From: Gigantopelta aegis | Taxonomy: Eukaryota > Mollusca > Gastropoda > Neomphalida > Peltospiridae | Direction: 5' to 3' | DNA: 64,000 nucleotides | Assembly (NCBI RefSeq): GCF_016097555.1 | Contig: NC_054713.1 | Span: 16,464,680-16,528,679, forward strand | In this document: piece after piece, positions 20,100 to 31,217 of the stretch | Layout: each line of letters begins with the position of its first letter | How positions within the stretch are numbered: the first letter of the stretch is position 1 | Notes under the pieces: generated by a model | The model's input: the letters and a program-made list of their open reading frames with translations, nothing else | Database searches by the model: none | What the model was told of the DNA's origin: nothing | Program-made: the position numbers and the translations under genes

Positions 20100-21140
20100 A
20101 AAAGCTACTCCTCAATACTTGTTATCATTTCACTTTTTCTACTATCACTTAATGCCAATGGTTTAAGAAATAAAAACAAGTTACTAAATGTTTTTTTCTT
20201 ATTTGCAGACTTTAAATGTGGATGATAATTTTATTGAACACAATAAATATATGTGGGATGGGGATATCTATTATAATAATGCAGATGATTGTCATTCTAG
20301 GGGAGTAGCTATTTTGGTTTCTAAGTCTTATAAATTGAATGTTACATCATGGGCTGTTTTAAGTGATGAACTGACAGGAAGGTGTATTAAAGTTTGCATT
20401 AATTTACATGACAAACAGGTGAATGTGTTTAGTATATATGCACCTAATTGTGTTACAGAAAGAATTAAAAAAAATTGATTGCTTTCAACAATACATATGT
20501 TCTGAAGATTTTAATATTATTTCAGGAGATTATAATGAAATAATGAATAATAATTTAGATAGGCTTGCAAATATGCATTTTAATAAACAAAGTTCACAAA
20601 TATTCAGAGAATTTAGTCAAAATTGTAATTTAGTTGACATGGAGATATAAGCATCCAGATAAAAGATCTTATACCAGAAGTCAAGTTGTTGAAGGCAATT
20701 TAAAACAAAGTAGAATAGATTATATTTTATGTAGTAGATTAATGATTCATAATGTTGTTACTTGTTATATTAAACATACTACTTTTAGTGATCATAGTTT
20801 TGTATGTATTAGAATTGATATGTCAGAGGTAGAAAGAGGACCTGGGGTATGGATTTTTAATAATACATTACTCAAAGATCTAGAATTGAATAGCAAAATT
20901 ACAGAGATTTTAGTTCAGGCTAATAGTGATCCTCTTATTAATAATAATATTTTGATATGGTGGAACACTTTAAAATATAAAATTAAAAAATGTGCTAGGG
21001 ATTTTTCCATCAAGAAACATCAAATGGAAAACAAAATTTATTGGGATTTACATAATAAATTGGAAAAAGAATATAATTTGGCCTATAAAAATAATGATTA
21101 TGATTATACTTTAATTTATGAATTAAAAGAAAAAAATTAA
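20100..21140 (+). pseudogene. LINE B ORF2, AP-endonuclease domain
   Basis: Pieces in shifting frames spell an exonuclease-endonuclease-phosphatase domain. They include LNANGLRNKNK (near 20155), SRGVAILVSKSY (near 20300), VFSIYAPN (near 20430), ISGDYNEI (near 20520; the GGDFN motif) and a C-terminal TFSDHSFV motif (near 20790). Together with TSDs at a fixed tRNA base, this domain is the likely cause of target choice. Several frameshifts and stops disable it. Confidence 0.85.
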
Positions 21141-22145
21141 ATTTATGAAGAAAATAAATGTCATGGTGCTATTCTAAGATCAAAGTCCAGCTGGGCATTA
21201 GATTAATACAAGTTATTTTTTAAATTTGGAAAAACATAAACAAAATAAAAATACTATTAAAGAATTAATTTTAAATGATGGAACCATGGTTAATGGAACT
21301 TTACCTATTTTAAAGAAGAAGTTAGATTTTATTCAAATTTGTATAAGAAAGAAGAAATTTATCAAAATGAGAAAGATAACATATTAGGTTTAATTAATAA
21401 TAATATTTTAGAAGAAGATAAAAATAATTGTGATGATAATTTAACTCTTAAAGAATTATATAATGCCTTAAAAGGAATGTCTAGAAATAAATCTCCTGGT
21501 TTAGATGGATTAACTGTTGAATTTTATCTTCATTTTTGGAAGGACATTGGTCCATTATTTTTTAAAGTTGTCAAAAATATTGAAGATAAGGGTGAATTGT
21601 CAAGAACCATGAAGCGGGGTGCTATCTCATTATTTTTCAAGAATAAAGGTGATAAAAGACATTAAAAAAACTGAAGACCAATCAGTTTACTTAATGTCGA
21701 TTACAAGATTATAGCAAGGGTTTTAGCATTAAGAATTAAATTATCTCTTGACAGAATTATCTCCCCTGAACAAACATATTCTGTACCTGGTAGAGATATA
21801 TCGGAAAATGTTGCAGCTATTAGAGACATTATATATTACAGTGAACTCGAAAATATACCTTTATATGTATTAAATATTGATTCAGAAAAAGCTTTTGATC
21901 GAGTGTCTCATGAATTCTTGTTTAGTACTTTGCAAAAATTTGGTTTTGGCCATACATTTATTAATTGGATTAAAATATTGTATAATGATATTTCAAGTAC
22001 TATTAAATGTAATGGACATCTGTCCCCCTTCTTTAAAATAGAACGTTCCGTAAGGCAGGGATGTCCCTTATCTTCGATTTTATGTCATTGTTAGTGAACC
22101 TTTAAATATTTTGTTGAAACATTCTAATATTCAGGGAATTACAAT

Positions 22146-23401
22146 TGTGACGGGACATGCTCTTAAATTTGTTTTCGCCTGTGGCGATTTTAATTGTGTT
22201 AGAGGGCCGTGTGCAGTTTAATTGCACTTAGCTAGCTGGGCAACTTGTTACGTAATACTTCGCGCGATCGGGCATTCCAATATGCACTTAGTCCAGCTGT
22301 GGAGGCCATGTGGCGAGTAGTTACGTAATACCTCTGCGAGTGCGGTTTTTACAACCGTGATTTGGCGACGATGGCGTCAGTAAGTCTGACGATCAGAGAG
22401 AAATATCCCGACGCTAGTAGAGGTGAAATATCAGATGATAGGGGGAGGTACCGCCTTGTACCCCCAGGCGAATTCTGATTTTATAATAAATAGCTAGTTT
22501 TTAGAGATATCGAGGAGAACCAGAATAGGAAGGCTCCCAGGGAACGTTAGTCCGTTTGGACTTTGGTAAATATCATTTCTGCTCTGTGTATAACCTTGAT
22601 GTGATTGATGTGACTTTAAATATTTTAATACTGTATTATACCAATATTCTTTAGACAGTGTCTTCGGTCATCTGACGAAGTAAATCGTAGACTTTTTGTT
22701 CTAACATTATACGAGTATTTGGTAATATAAAGCTTAGCCAGTCATCCTAGACGACCTAGGTAAACTGTAGGTTATTGTCTTTATTGTGATAGGTACCAGT
22801 ATTAATTCTGTGTTATAAGGTTACTGAATGAGTAGTTAGGGTTAATTAAAAATTAACCCGTTAGGAATAGAGCTGTAATTCCTTTATTAATTAAGTTCCC
22901 CTGGAAGCGTTCCTAAATTATCACACGTTACTGAACGAGTAGTAAGGGTAATTAAAAATTAACCAGTTAGGAATGGTGTTGTAATTCCTTTATTAATTAA
23001 CTTCTCCTGGAAGCGTTTCTCAATTATCACACGCGTGGGTGTGGTGTAACGGTGAAGTGATTCGCATATTGTGTAACTAGACACCTAGAGATTAACTAAT
23101 TAAGTGATCAGTTCTGGGTTGTTATTATTGCTGTTATTAATTAACTACTACGGCTGTACATTTGTCAGCGTAGGATAATACAGATTCCAAAGTGTATTGT
23201 GTTTTGTTGTGTTTCTAGTGAGCTAAACGTGCTATAATAATATATACTTTATATAAGATCGTATCTCTGATCATACCTAGAGACGAGCCATACTAGGGTT
23301 TAACAGCCTGTTACAGAGAGATCTAATAGATATACAGTTAGGAGAGATATTTTGATAATCGTGTTTTATTCAGTTACGGGAATTATAGAATCCCCGTGAC
23401 A
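22146..23401. mobile_element. Solo LTR, 1256 bp, inside LINE B
   Basis: Starts TGTGACGGGAC and ends TCCCCGTGACA (TG...CA with short inverted ends). It is flanked by the 5-bp duplication ACAAT (22141-22145 and 23402-23406). Removing it and one ACAAT rejoins the reverse-transcriptase reading. There are no internal retroviral genes, so this is a recombination relic of an LTR retrotransposon. A 5-bp TSD fits Ty3/gypsy-, BEL- or copia-type integrases. Confidence 0.88.
22820..23032. repeat. 107-bp tandem duplication inside the solo LTR
   Basis: 22820-22926 and 22927-23032 match closely. Both contain AATTAAAAATTAACC, TTCCTTTATTAATTAA and CTGGAAGCGTT. Confidence 0.9.
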
Positions 23402-25450
23402 ACAATAAAAATACTGATATTACCTCTTTGATGTATCAACACGCTGATGATGTAAACTTGACGTTGCAGAATCAGCAGTCCGTTATAAATACTTTCAAAT
23501 CAATTTCCCGATACTGTGCGTGCTCTGGAGCAAAGGTTAACATTGAAAAGTCAGAGCTATTGTTAGTGAATGTAGGTCAACCTGATCTGGAGTTTCTTGC
23601 CGATATTCCCGTTCAGTTTAAGCATGACGCAGTGCGCGTGATAGGCGTGTTTCTGGGACCGAACAGAGACATGTGTGATATTTATAACTGGCAAGAGAAA
23701 TGGGATAAAATACAAAATATATTGAATTTGTGGAAAATGCGTAATTTAACGTTACACGGTAAATCTGTAGTTATTAATACACTTTTAGTTTCAAGAGTAT
23801 GGTATGTTTTAAATTTACAAGTAATTCCAAATTGGGCGAAAAAAAAGGTTGAACAATTTAATTTTAGATTTTTTATGGGATAAGAAACCATCACAGATAA
23901 AATACACTACTATAATTGGACGAATTAATCAAGGAGGACTTAATTTCCCTTGCATTGATTTAAAATGTCAAGCCTTCAGATTAAAATGGCTTAAAAAGTT
24001 TTTAGATCCACAGTGTAAGTCTATATGGAAAGATTTTCTTAATTATTTTCTTTTACAGTATAATAGTATGCACCTGAGGCACAGTGTGTTTTTCATAAAA
24101 CATACCAAACGAAACTTAGATACAATGCCTCCTGTTTATGCTGAATTGTTATTAGCTTTTAATAGCATAAGTGACAATAATAGAATACAACCAACTATTG
24201 TAGAACATATACTTATGCAACCATTGTTTAATAATGATTTTATACGTTCCAATGGTAAATTACTAAACAATTATATATTTATTAAATCCGGTATATGTAC
24301 AGTTTTTGATATAGCTTATTGTTATTCCACAGGATTCTTACCTTGTAATGCAATTATTGAAATCATTCATGATATTTTACCTGAAATTAGAGAAAATATT
24401 ATTGTTGATATGTATAATAGTATTTTATTAGCGTTACCGCAAGAATGGAAAACTATAATAGAGGTTGAGTATTTTGATTTAGCGAATGAATTTGTATCAA
24501 TTAGTAATGGAAGTAATATAGTTTCACCTATGACGTTTACTTCCAAATTATGTTATACCATGTTAATTGATAAATGTTTTAAGCCGCCAGTATCATTAAC
24601 ATATTGGGATAATTTAGGATATAATAATGAAGAAGACATACTGTTGTCAAATATTAATTCTAATCATAAAAACAATATTAGTATTGATCTTGATTTTCGT
24701 TTGGCTCATAATATTTTATGGCCTGCGGATAAATTATTTAAAATAGGAAAAATTGATTCACATTTGTGTTTGATATGTGGCTTTTTATCTGAAAATATTG
24801 AGCATTGGTTTTTGGATTGTCCTGGCTTAATTTCGTTCTTACAAAATATAACTAATATAATATCTGTTTTCTTTAAAGACAAAGGTTTCAGTGGTGATAA
24901 ATTGAGATCTTGGATATTATTTGGTTTTAATGAGAGTGGTTCATACAATAAATTTCTTCATTTATTGTTTTCTGCTGTAAGAATGACAATTTATAAACGC
25001 AGAAATATTTATAGCATGAAAGATGTTTTATTAGATTGTACAACTTTATTTGATAGAATATTTCAAAACATGTTAAACACTCTTTATATACATATGTGTT
25101 TATCAAATAAAGAACATCTATTTATTAAGAAATATATTTCAACAAATAAGTATGTTACAATTTCGGGGACTAATGATATTGTTATTACTTGGTGATCATT
25201 ATGTTTTTAAAGAGCTATTATACAATTGCATTTTATGTGGGGGGGTTTTTGTTGTGTTTTTTTTTTGGGGGGGGGGTGGGGGGTGGTGGTGGTTCTGTTT
25301 GTTGGTGGGGTTTTTTGTTTGTAAGATGTTTTCTTTTAATCATGCATATAATATTGATATGTATAAAGGTTGTTTTTATTTATTTATAAAATGCATTGTT
25401 ATGTAAATATGTCTATATTATGAATAAACACTTTCAAGAAAGAAAAAAAA

Positions 25451-25509
25451 AAGGCGCTGGTTTTAGGCACGTCTCTACGGAGGCGTGGGTTCGAATCCCA
25501 ACGCTGCCA
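25451..25509 (+). pseudogene. tRNA-Leu(UAG) 3' part after LINE B
   Basis: AAGGCGCTGGTTTTAGGCAC followed by a 2-bp-deleted variable arm, T arm and acceptor (ACGCTGCC). It directly abuts the LINE poly-A. Confidence 0.9.
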
Positions 25510-25628
25510 AGTTATCCGTTTGTCATTATTGTTATTACTTTTTAAATTATTACAATTATTATTATTTATATCATCACCATCATTAGCTGTAGCAGTAGTA
25601 GAAGTATAATCACCACCACCATCATCAG

Positions 25629-25940
25629 AAGTTTGTTTTGTTTAACGACACCACTAGAGAACAGTGATTAATTAATCATCGGCTATTGGATGTCAGACAT
25701 TTAGTATTTCTGACTAGTAGTCATCGGAGGAAACCTGCTAAAAATTTTCTTCGTGCAGCCAGGGATTTTTATATGCTCTTACCCACATACAGGAAAGCAC
25801 TCACCACGGCCTTTGAACAATTACGGTGTACTGGTTGGAACGCGAAAAACCCAACAATCATGTCTGATTTCACTTTGAAAGTCCAAAAGGACCCTTCACA
25901 CTGGGATATGCTAACGCCTCCCAATATTTAAGAAGTCGCT
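25629..25940 (-). mobile_element. SINE block of the tRNA unit
   Basis: Same element and position relative to the tRNA as 4310-4620 and 27712-27995. 25940-26215 contains short repeats of a CACTCCCC...TATTATA pattern and no gene. Confidence 0.75.
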
Positions 25941-26215
25941 GTAATCTAGTGGTCTTGTTAAACACAACACACTACAATATATAATTTGCACTCCCTGGTC
26001 AATATTATACGTAGAATAAGTACTCCCCAGTGCATATTATACATGTGATATACACTCCCCCAGTCTATATTATATGTATATTATGCACTCCCCGTACACG
26101 TACGCTATGATAGTTTTTAAGAACTCACAAATTATATGTTTTGAGTGTTTTTGATGGTTGTATGGCCAGTGCACATTTCAATTTCAATTTATTTTCGTGC
26201 TTATATCCAATTAAG

Positions 26216-26452
26216 GTTCAAGCACGCTGTCCTGGGCACACACCTCAGCTATCTGGGCTGTCTGTCCAGGACAGTGGGTTAGTTGTTAGTTGGTTAGTCG
26301 TTAGTGAGAGAGAAGAGGGTGTAGTGGCCTTACACCTACCCATTGAGCCCTTAAGAACTCGCTCTGGGTTGGAGCCGGTACCGGGCTGCGAACTCTGTAC
26401 CTACCAGCCTGTAGTCCGATGGCTTAACCTCTGCGCCACCGAGGCCGGTGCA
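26216..26452 (-). mobile_element. SINE family III
   Basis: On the minus strand it starts with a tRNA-like head (GGCCTCGGTGGCGCAGAGG, GGTAGGTACAGAGTTCGC) and ends in the AACCTTAATTGGATATAAGC tail. Related to 5640-6235. 26453-27080 has no recognisable gene. Confidence 0.75.
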
Positions 26453-27368
26453 CATTGTAAAAGTTGGTATAAATCTCAGTGGCGAATCTAGACGAGGGTG
26501 TTGGCCTATGAACCAGGGGCGGATCCGCCCTTGCAAATTTGCAGAATAAAAATAATAACTCATCATGTGTGGTGATTGGATGGATCCCAGAATCTCTTCA
26601 CCCACCCCTTGATTCCTTTTATTCAGGTTAATATGACAGGAATTATGTGGAGATATCATTGCCAAGCTAAGGTTCATATTTTATAAACAAAAATTCATTA
26701 CTTCAGACTTACCCCACCCCAGTTAAGTGCAACCTTATATGTACATTGGTACATGGACAACTATTGTTTGTTTAAAAATAATAATGTTTATAATATTTTA
26801 ACTAAAAGAAGTTACAGGGACGATTTTTAAGACAAAGAAAGAAAAGCGAATTTTAGACGAGCTTGCAAACGATTTTTCGTTGAAAATGGAAAATTATTAT
26901 ATTTAACAAAACAGAAGAATGATGATCAAATAAAGGTAACTTAATTTTGGTGCATGTTAGTGACATATGTGCATATCAGCGTATAAAACAATAAGATACA
27001 CATGCCATAGATCGATACTACATGTATAGCTGTAAGTAACGATACTAATCATGTATACAATTTACAACGTATATACATTATCGATGCACAAGGGCGGTGG
27101 TTTATAGGTTCGTACCTCGGTGCCGGCACCAATCCACAATTCAGCTGACTTATTTTACTGACCACTCAGCTCGAATAGCTGTTGTCTGTTTAAACTCTTC
27201 ATTACAACAAAATATATGTATAACTCTTATACAAAAAAAAAAAAAAAAAAAAAATATTAATACTGTTGTTCACAGTTTAAACAATTAACTGCACAAACCA
27301 AAACAATGCCAAACGAGAAACTGTCCTGTCCGTCCAGTAGCATGTCTTCTGCCAACAGTCGTCTTCGT

Positions 27369-27450
27369 GGTAGCGTGGCCGAGTGGTCTAAGGCGCTGGT
27401 TTTAGGCACCAGTCTCTATGGAGGCGTGGTTTCGAATCCCACCGCTGCCA
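27369..27450 (+). tRNA. tRNA-Leu (anticodon UAG), one B-box change
   Basis: Full structure as at 18192, with a G-to-T change that breaks one T-stem pair and alters the B box (GTTTCGAATCC). It may be weak or non-functional. Confidence 0.75.
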
Positions 27451-27487
27451 ATTTCTGCTTTTCTCATTATTGTTGTTACTTTTTAAA

Positions 27488-27519
<32 letters not shown>

Positions 27520-27560
27520 CGTTATCATTATTATTATTACTATTATTATTGTCTATGTCA
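27488..27560. repeat. (ATT)n microsatellite
   Basis: ATT repeats with a few substitutions after the tRNA. Confidence 0.85.
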
Positions 27561-27575
27561 TCACCATCATTAGCT

Positions 27576-27684
<109 letters not shown>

Positions 27685-27711
27685 AAGAACTACCATAACC
27701 ATCATCATCAG

Positions 27712-27995
27712 AAGTTTGTTTTGTTTAACGACACCACTAGAGAACATTGATTAATTAATCATCGGCTATTGGATTTCAGACATTTAGTATTTCTGACTAG
27801 TAGTTATCGGAGGAAACCTGCCAGGGATGTTTATATGCTCTTTCTCACAGACAGGAAAGCACATACCACGGCCTTTGACCAATTATGGTGCACTGGTTGG
27901 AACGCGAAAAAACCCAATCATGTCTGATTTCACTTTGAAAGTCGAGAAGGACCCTTCACACTGGGATATGCCCACGCCTCCCAACATTTAAGAAA
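27712..27995 (-). mobile_element. SINE block of the tRNA unit
   Basis: Equivalent of 4310-4620 with a short internal deletion in the core. Confidence 0.75.
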
Positions 27996-28092
27996 TCGAT
28001 GTAATCTAGTGGTGTTGTTAAACACAACACACTACACTAGGTTCGCCTGCCGATGGGTAAAAGCCACTACACCGACTTCTCTTTAACTAACC

Positions 28093-28201
28093 GTGCCCCG
28101 AGTCAGACCACCGATCTTATCGGAGGCCGGACTCGGTGTAGGCATGCTCGAAACCATTTAACCATAGAGGTATATGAGCACGTTAAAACCATATCTAAGT
28201 C
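28093..28201. mobile_element. Short hairpin-bearing retroposon-like insert, copy 2
   Basis: Flanked by TAACTAACC on both sides (28084-28092 and 28202-28210). The paralogous site at about 4977-4995 has a single copy of this phrase and no insert. The hairpin is at 28097-28136, followed by GGCATGCTCGAAACC. Same family as 1255-1372. Confidence 0.85.
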
Positions 28202-28374
28202 TAACTAACCATTATTTAACCGCAGTTCAGATAAATGGCATGAGTGCCAAGGGCAGCGTGCTGTAACCTTAATTTCATATAGGCACGAAACTAAGTCGGA
28301 ATAATAATAATATTGTGTCGCAGGATCGAAGCACCTCCGTGGATCAGTTCTACTGATTTTTGTTATCTTGTTCC

Positions 28375-28570
28375 AACCACTGCAACACAACTGATCAAAG
28401 GATGTGGTATGTGCTGCCCTGTCTGTGGGAAGATGCATACAAATTATCTCTTACTGCATTAAGAAAAAAGTAGTGGGTTTTCTCAGAATTAACAAATGTT
28501 TAACATCCAATAGCCGATGATTAGTTAATCAATGTGCTCTAGTGTTGTCGTTAAACAAAACAAACTTGTT
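28375..28570 (+). mobile_element. SINE, alpha tail, plus orientation
   Basis: Duplicate of 5145-5346 (same tRNA unit). Confidence 0.8.
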
Positions 28571-28635
28571 TTAAATCATAAATAATAAGAAAATATTAGT
28601 TCAGTCACGTCTCCTGTTTTATCTATTATAATTGT

Positions 28636-28717
28636 AGTAGCGTGGCCTAGCGGTCTAAGGCGCTAGTTTTAGGCACCATTCTCTTCGGAGACGTGGGTTC
28701 GAATCCCATCGCTGCCA
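28636..28717 (+). pseudogene. tRNA-Leu-like, degenerate
   Basis: Full length with a UAG-type loop. It has mismatches in the anticodon stem (CTAGT against ACCAT), an altered A box (GGCCTAGCGG) and A for G at the first acceptor base. Likely a pseudogene. The flanks match those of 5414-5477. Confidence 0.75.
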
Positions 28718-29119
28718 TTATGTTATTTTATTTTATTTTTTAAATATATAATACTGTAGGTACGTTTAAAATAGAATTGTAGGCCGGAGGTGAGATTTAC
28801 GTCACCAATAAATACAGGTTAGCTAAATCATAAGCGTCAACTTAATAATGGGGAAATTCTCCTTCTGACAGGTATGTGCTTCCCCCTACCCCTCTCAAAA
28901 CTTGTGGACAAAAATGTATGGGTTTTTTTTTTTTATCCCACTCTATATAAATATAGATAAAAATATGGTTCATCTTACTAGACACTCGAGCTATACATGA
29001 ACACATGACACACACCAGCGTACAATTCTCGGACCCATGCCACAATGGAAATAGGCCACGACTGCTTGAAATTGACCCGTTCGTCGTTAATCACAAAAAT
29101 GCATCTTAATATTTGTTTG

Positions 29120-29540
29120 TTTGTTTGTTTTCAAGCTAGTTACCAGTCTCAATATTGATGTAACTCACAAAATAGAATTTGTATCTTGGCTTCAAATCCC
29201 ATGTGAGAATATAGGCCCACATGAAATATTGCTGATTGGCATCCTTTATATTCCTCCAATACATCCCACTTATTGCAAGAAAAATACATTTACTATTATT
29301 CAAAATGAAATAAATCAGCAAATAAAATTAGGAAGTCCATTACTGTTACTTGTTGAGTTTAATGCAAAAACAAAATGTTTGCCAGATTATATATCACAAT
29401 TGATGAAAAAATCCTGATCTTCCCTATTACATAGATAATGACATGATACATTACTTTAATGGTATATCTTAAAATGATAGAGTCTCAGTAAGTCAAGATA
29501 GCAGGAGAATAAATAGCCACGACATGCATATCTAATGGTG
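29120..29540 (+). pseudogene. LINE endonuclease fragment
   Basis: Translation contains FVSWLQI...ILLIGILYIPP and LLLLVEFNAKT (GDFNA motif with changes), then RVSQDSRRINSHD-like text after a stop near 29416. This is the AP-endonuclease part of a CR1/RTE-like element in the same orientation as the fragment at 30246, possibly the same insertion. Confidence 0.7.
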
Positions 29541-29552
29541 GATTAAAGAAGG

Positions 29553-29725
29553 AAGGAAGGAAATGTTTTATTTAACGACGCACTCAACACATTTTTATAT
29601 ACGGTTATATGGCGTCGGACATATGGTTAAGGACCACACATATATTGAGAGAGGAAACCCGCTGTCACCTCTTCATATATATATATGTGTGTCGTTAAAT
29701 AAAACATTTCCCTTCCTTCATTCAG
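29553..29725. mobile_element. SINE beta-tail fragments in inverted arrangement
   Basis: 29560-29685 is a beta tail on the minus strand. 29690-29722 is a beta tail on the plus strand (GTCGTTAAATAAAACATTTC). 29726-29950 shows nothing recognisable. Confidence 0.7.
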
Positions 29726-29951
29726 CGTCAACATTCGTTCGCGTGCCAACCGGCGCACGTGCACGAACTACATATAATTTCTAGAAATAAATACCACGCG
29801 GCAATGAAAACAGGTTCACAATATTAAAAGTGCACAAAACAATCAATTAATAAATGCAAGCATGTCGTATAAGAAATATTTATTGAAAGAAAACGAAGCC
29901 CATAAATACAAAGTTGAAAAACAAATTAAATGACCGAAATCTGTTTATAAA

Positions 29952-30245
29952 CTATTAAAGGGACATTCCTGAGTTTGCTGCATTGTAAGATGTTTCCGAC
30001 TAATAAACTATTTCTACGATTAAACTTACATATTAAATATATTTTCTTGTTTAGAATACCAGTATCTGTATATTCAATGTGTTTCTGGTCGTCTTAATAT
30101 TTGTAAGAAACCCAAACTGGATTTTATCTTTTAATAATTTCGTACGTAAGAAAAAAAATATTTTAGGAAATAAAATGAAATTTTACCGAGTACAAATATT
30201 AGAACGATCAGATACACATTTAATATACAGCCACTAATATTTTAA
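29952..30245. mobile_element. MITE copy 2 (3' end missing)
   Basis: Intact left terminus CTATTAAAGGGACATTCCTG and interior matching 150-455. The right terminus is absent, where LINE sequence resumes. Confidence 0.8.
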
Positions 30246-30660
30246 TGCCGACGACACTGCACTACTAGCAACTAATGTTCACGATTTGCCTTTTTGGAAT
30301 ATTGAAAACACAAAACTAAATAGCATTTAATGGAAATGCAAATACAAATGACTATAAGAACATATTTACTCTAGGAGATAAGCCTCTTGAAAATGTTAAA
30401 GAATACAAATAATTAGGTTTAATGATCACTAAGCAAAACAAATTTAGAATAAAACAATAAAACTCGGCGTGCAATTAAAGCAATATATTTTGTTTTATCT
30501 AAAGCCAATGATAACAGTTTACCAATAGATTGCAAGCTTAAACCATTTGACTCAATGGTCCTCCTAATAATTTTGTAACGCTGTGAAATCTAGGGATAAG
30601 AAAATGTGGACATAATAGAACATAAAATATTATCCATGTACATTTTCGTAGACGATTATT
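30246..30660 (+). pseudogene. LINE reverse-transcriptase C-terminal fragment
   Basis: ADDTALLAT at its start is the YADD catalytic motif. Then follow LGDKPLENVKEYK-stop-LGLMIT, LPIDCKLKPFDSMVL and ENVDIIEHKIL, with two or more stops. Typical non-LTR thumb/connection sequence. Confidence 0.8.
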
Positions 30661-31100
30661 GCCAGAAAAAAAAGGTACGGCTATCTTTATGTTATATTGG
30701 GAACTTTTTTCTTTTCTTTTTCTTTGTATTTTCCCCGCCATTTTCACAATATACAAGTATTATATTGCCACACATACATTTACACATTGCCCAAAAAGTT
30801 GAATATAAGCCAATACACACTTGAGAGTTTTTCATATACTAAACTTATAGAAAAGGTTACTATATAGAAGGGTTTTTTGTTGTTGTTGTTTTTCAGTCTT
30901 TTATGATACAGTTTTTCCTTGTTTATGAAAATAGTCAACACACCAAAACATTCTCTGTGTTTATCTAGTCCAGAACTATTTTGTCACCCATCTGGTTTGA
31001 GTCTGCTGAAAAGTATGATTCCATAATTTCCATTTCTTAATACATTTCTCGTATTTATTCTTATTACAATATGCAGCTTTTTCTAAATTATAATAAACAT
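30661..31100. other. AT-rich spacer, no gene seen
   Basis: No convincing ORF, RNA or repeat boundary seen. Confidence 0.5.
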
Positions 31101-31150
31101 TTATTTTGACTTTGAGGATTTCAAAACTTGAGGTTTTCTTGTCAAATTTT

Positions 31151-31217
<67 letters not shown>

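Larger units (their letters stand above)
21141..25195 (+). pseudogene. LINE B ORF2, reverse transcriptase and C terminus (split by solo LTR)
   Basis: Motifs in order: NKSPGLDGLTVEFY (21490), IDSEKAFDRVSHEF (first catalytic Asp, 21875), SVRQGCPLS (22050), then the LTR, then QHADDV (YADD equivalent with His for Tyr, 23433), a long connector, and a Cys-His motif LCLICGFLSENIEHWFLDC (24768-24824). The SEKAFDRV form is characteristic of L1/Tx1-clade enzymes. 23849-25195 keeps 448 open codons, but upstream frames are broken. Confidence 0.85.
18618..25450 (+). mobile_element. LINE B: full-length L1/Tx1-like retrotransposon in tRNA-Leu(UAG)
   Basis: Order: 5' UTR (18618-18830), ORF1, AP-type endonuclease, reverse transcriptase, Cys-His C terminus, short 3' UTR and poly-A (25441-25450). 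It lies in the tRNA sense direction and splits the gene immediately before AAGGCG, the same site as LINE A. The 5' UTR shares a GATAAG...ACGTGTTT...GCTCT pattern with LINE A. ORF2 has many stops and a solo LTR, so it is inactive. Without the LTR and its duplication it is about 5.6 kb. Confidence 0.88.
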
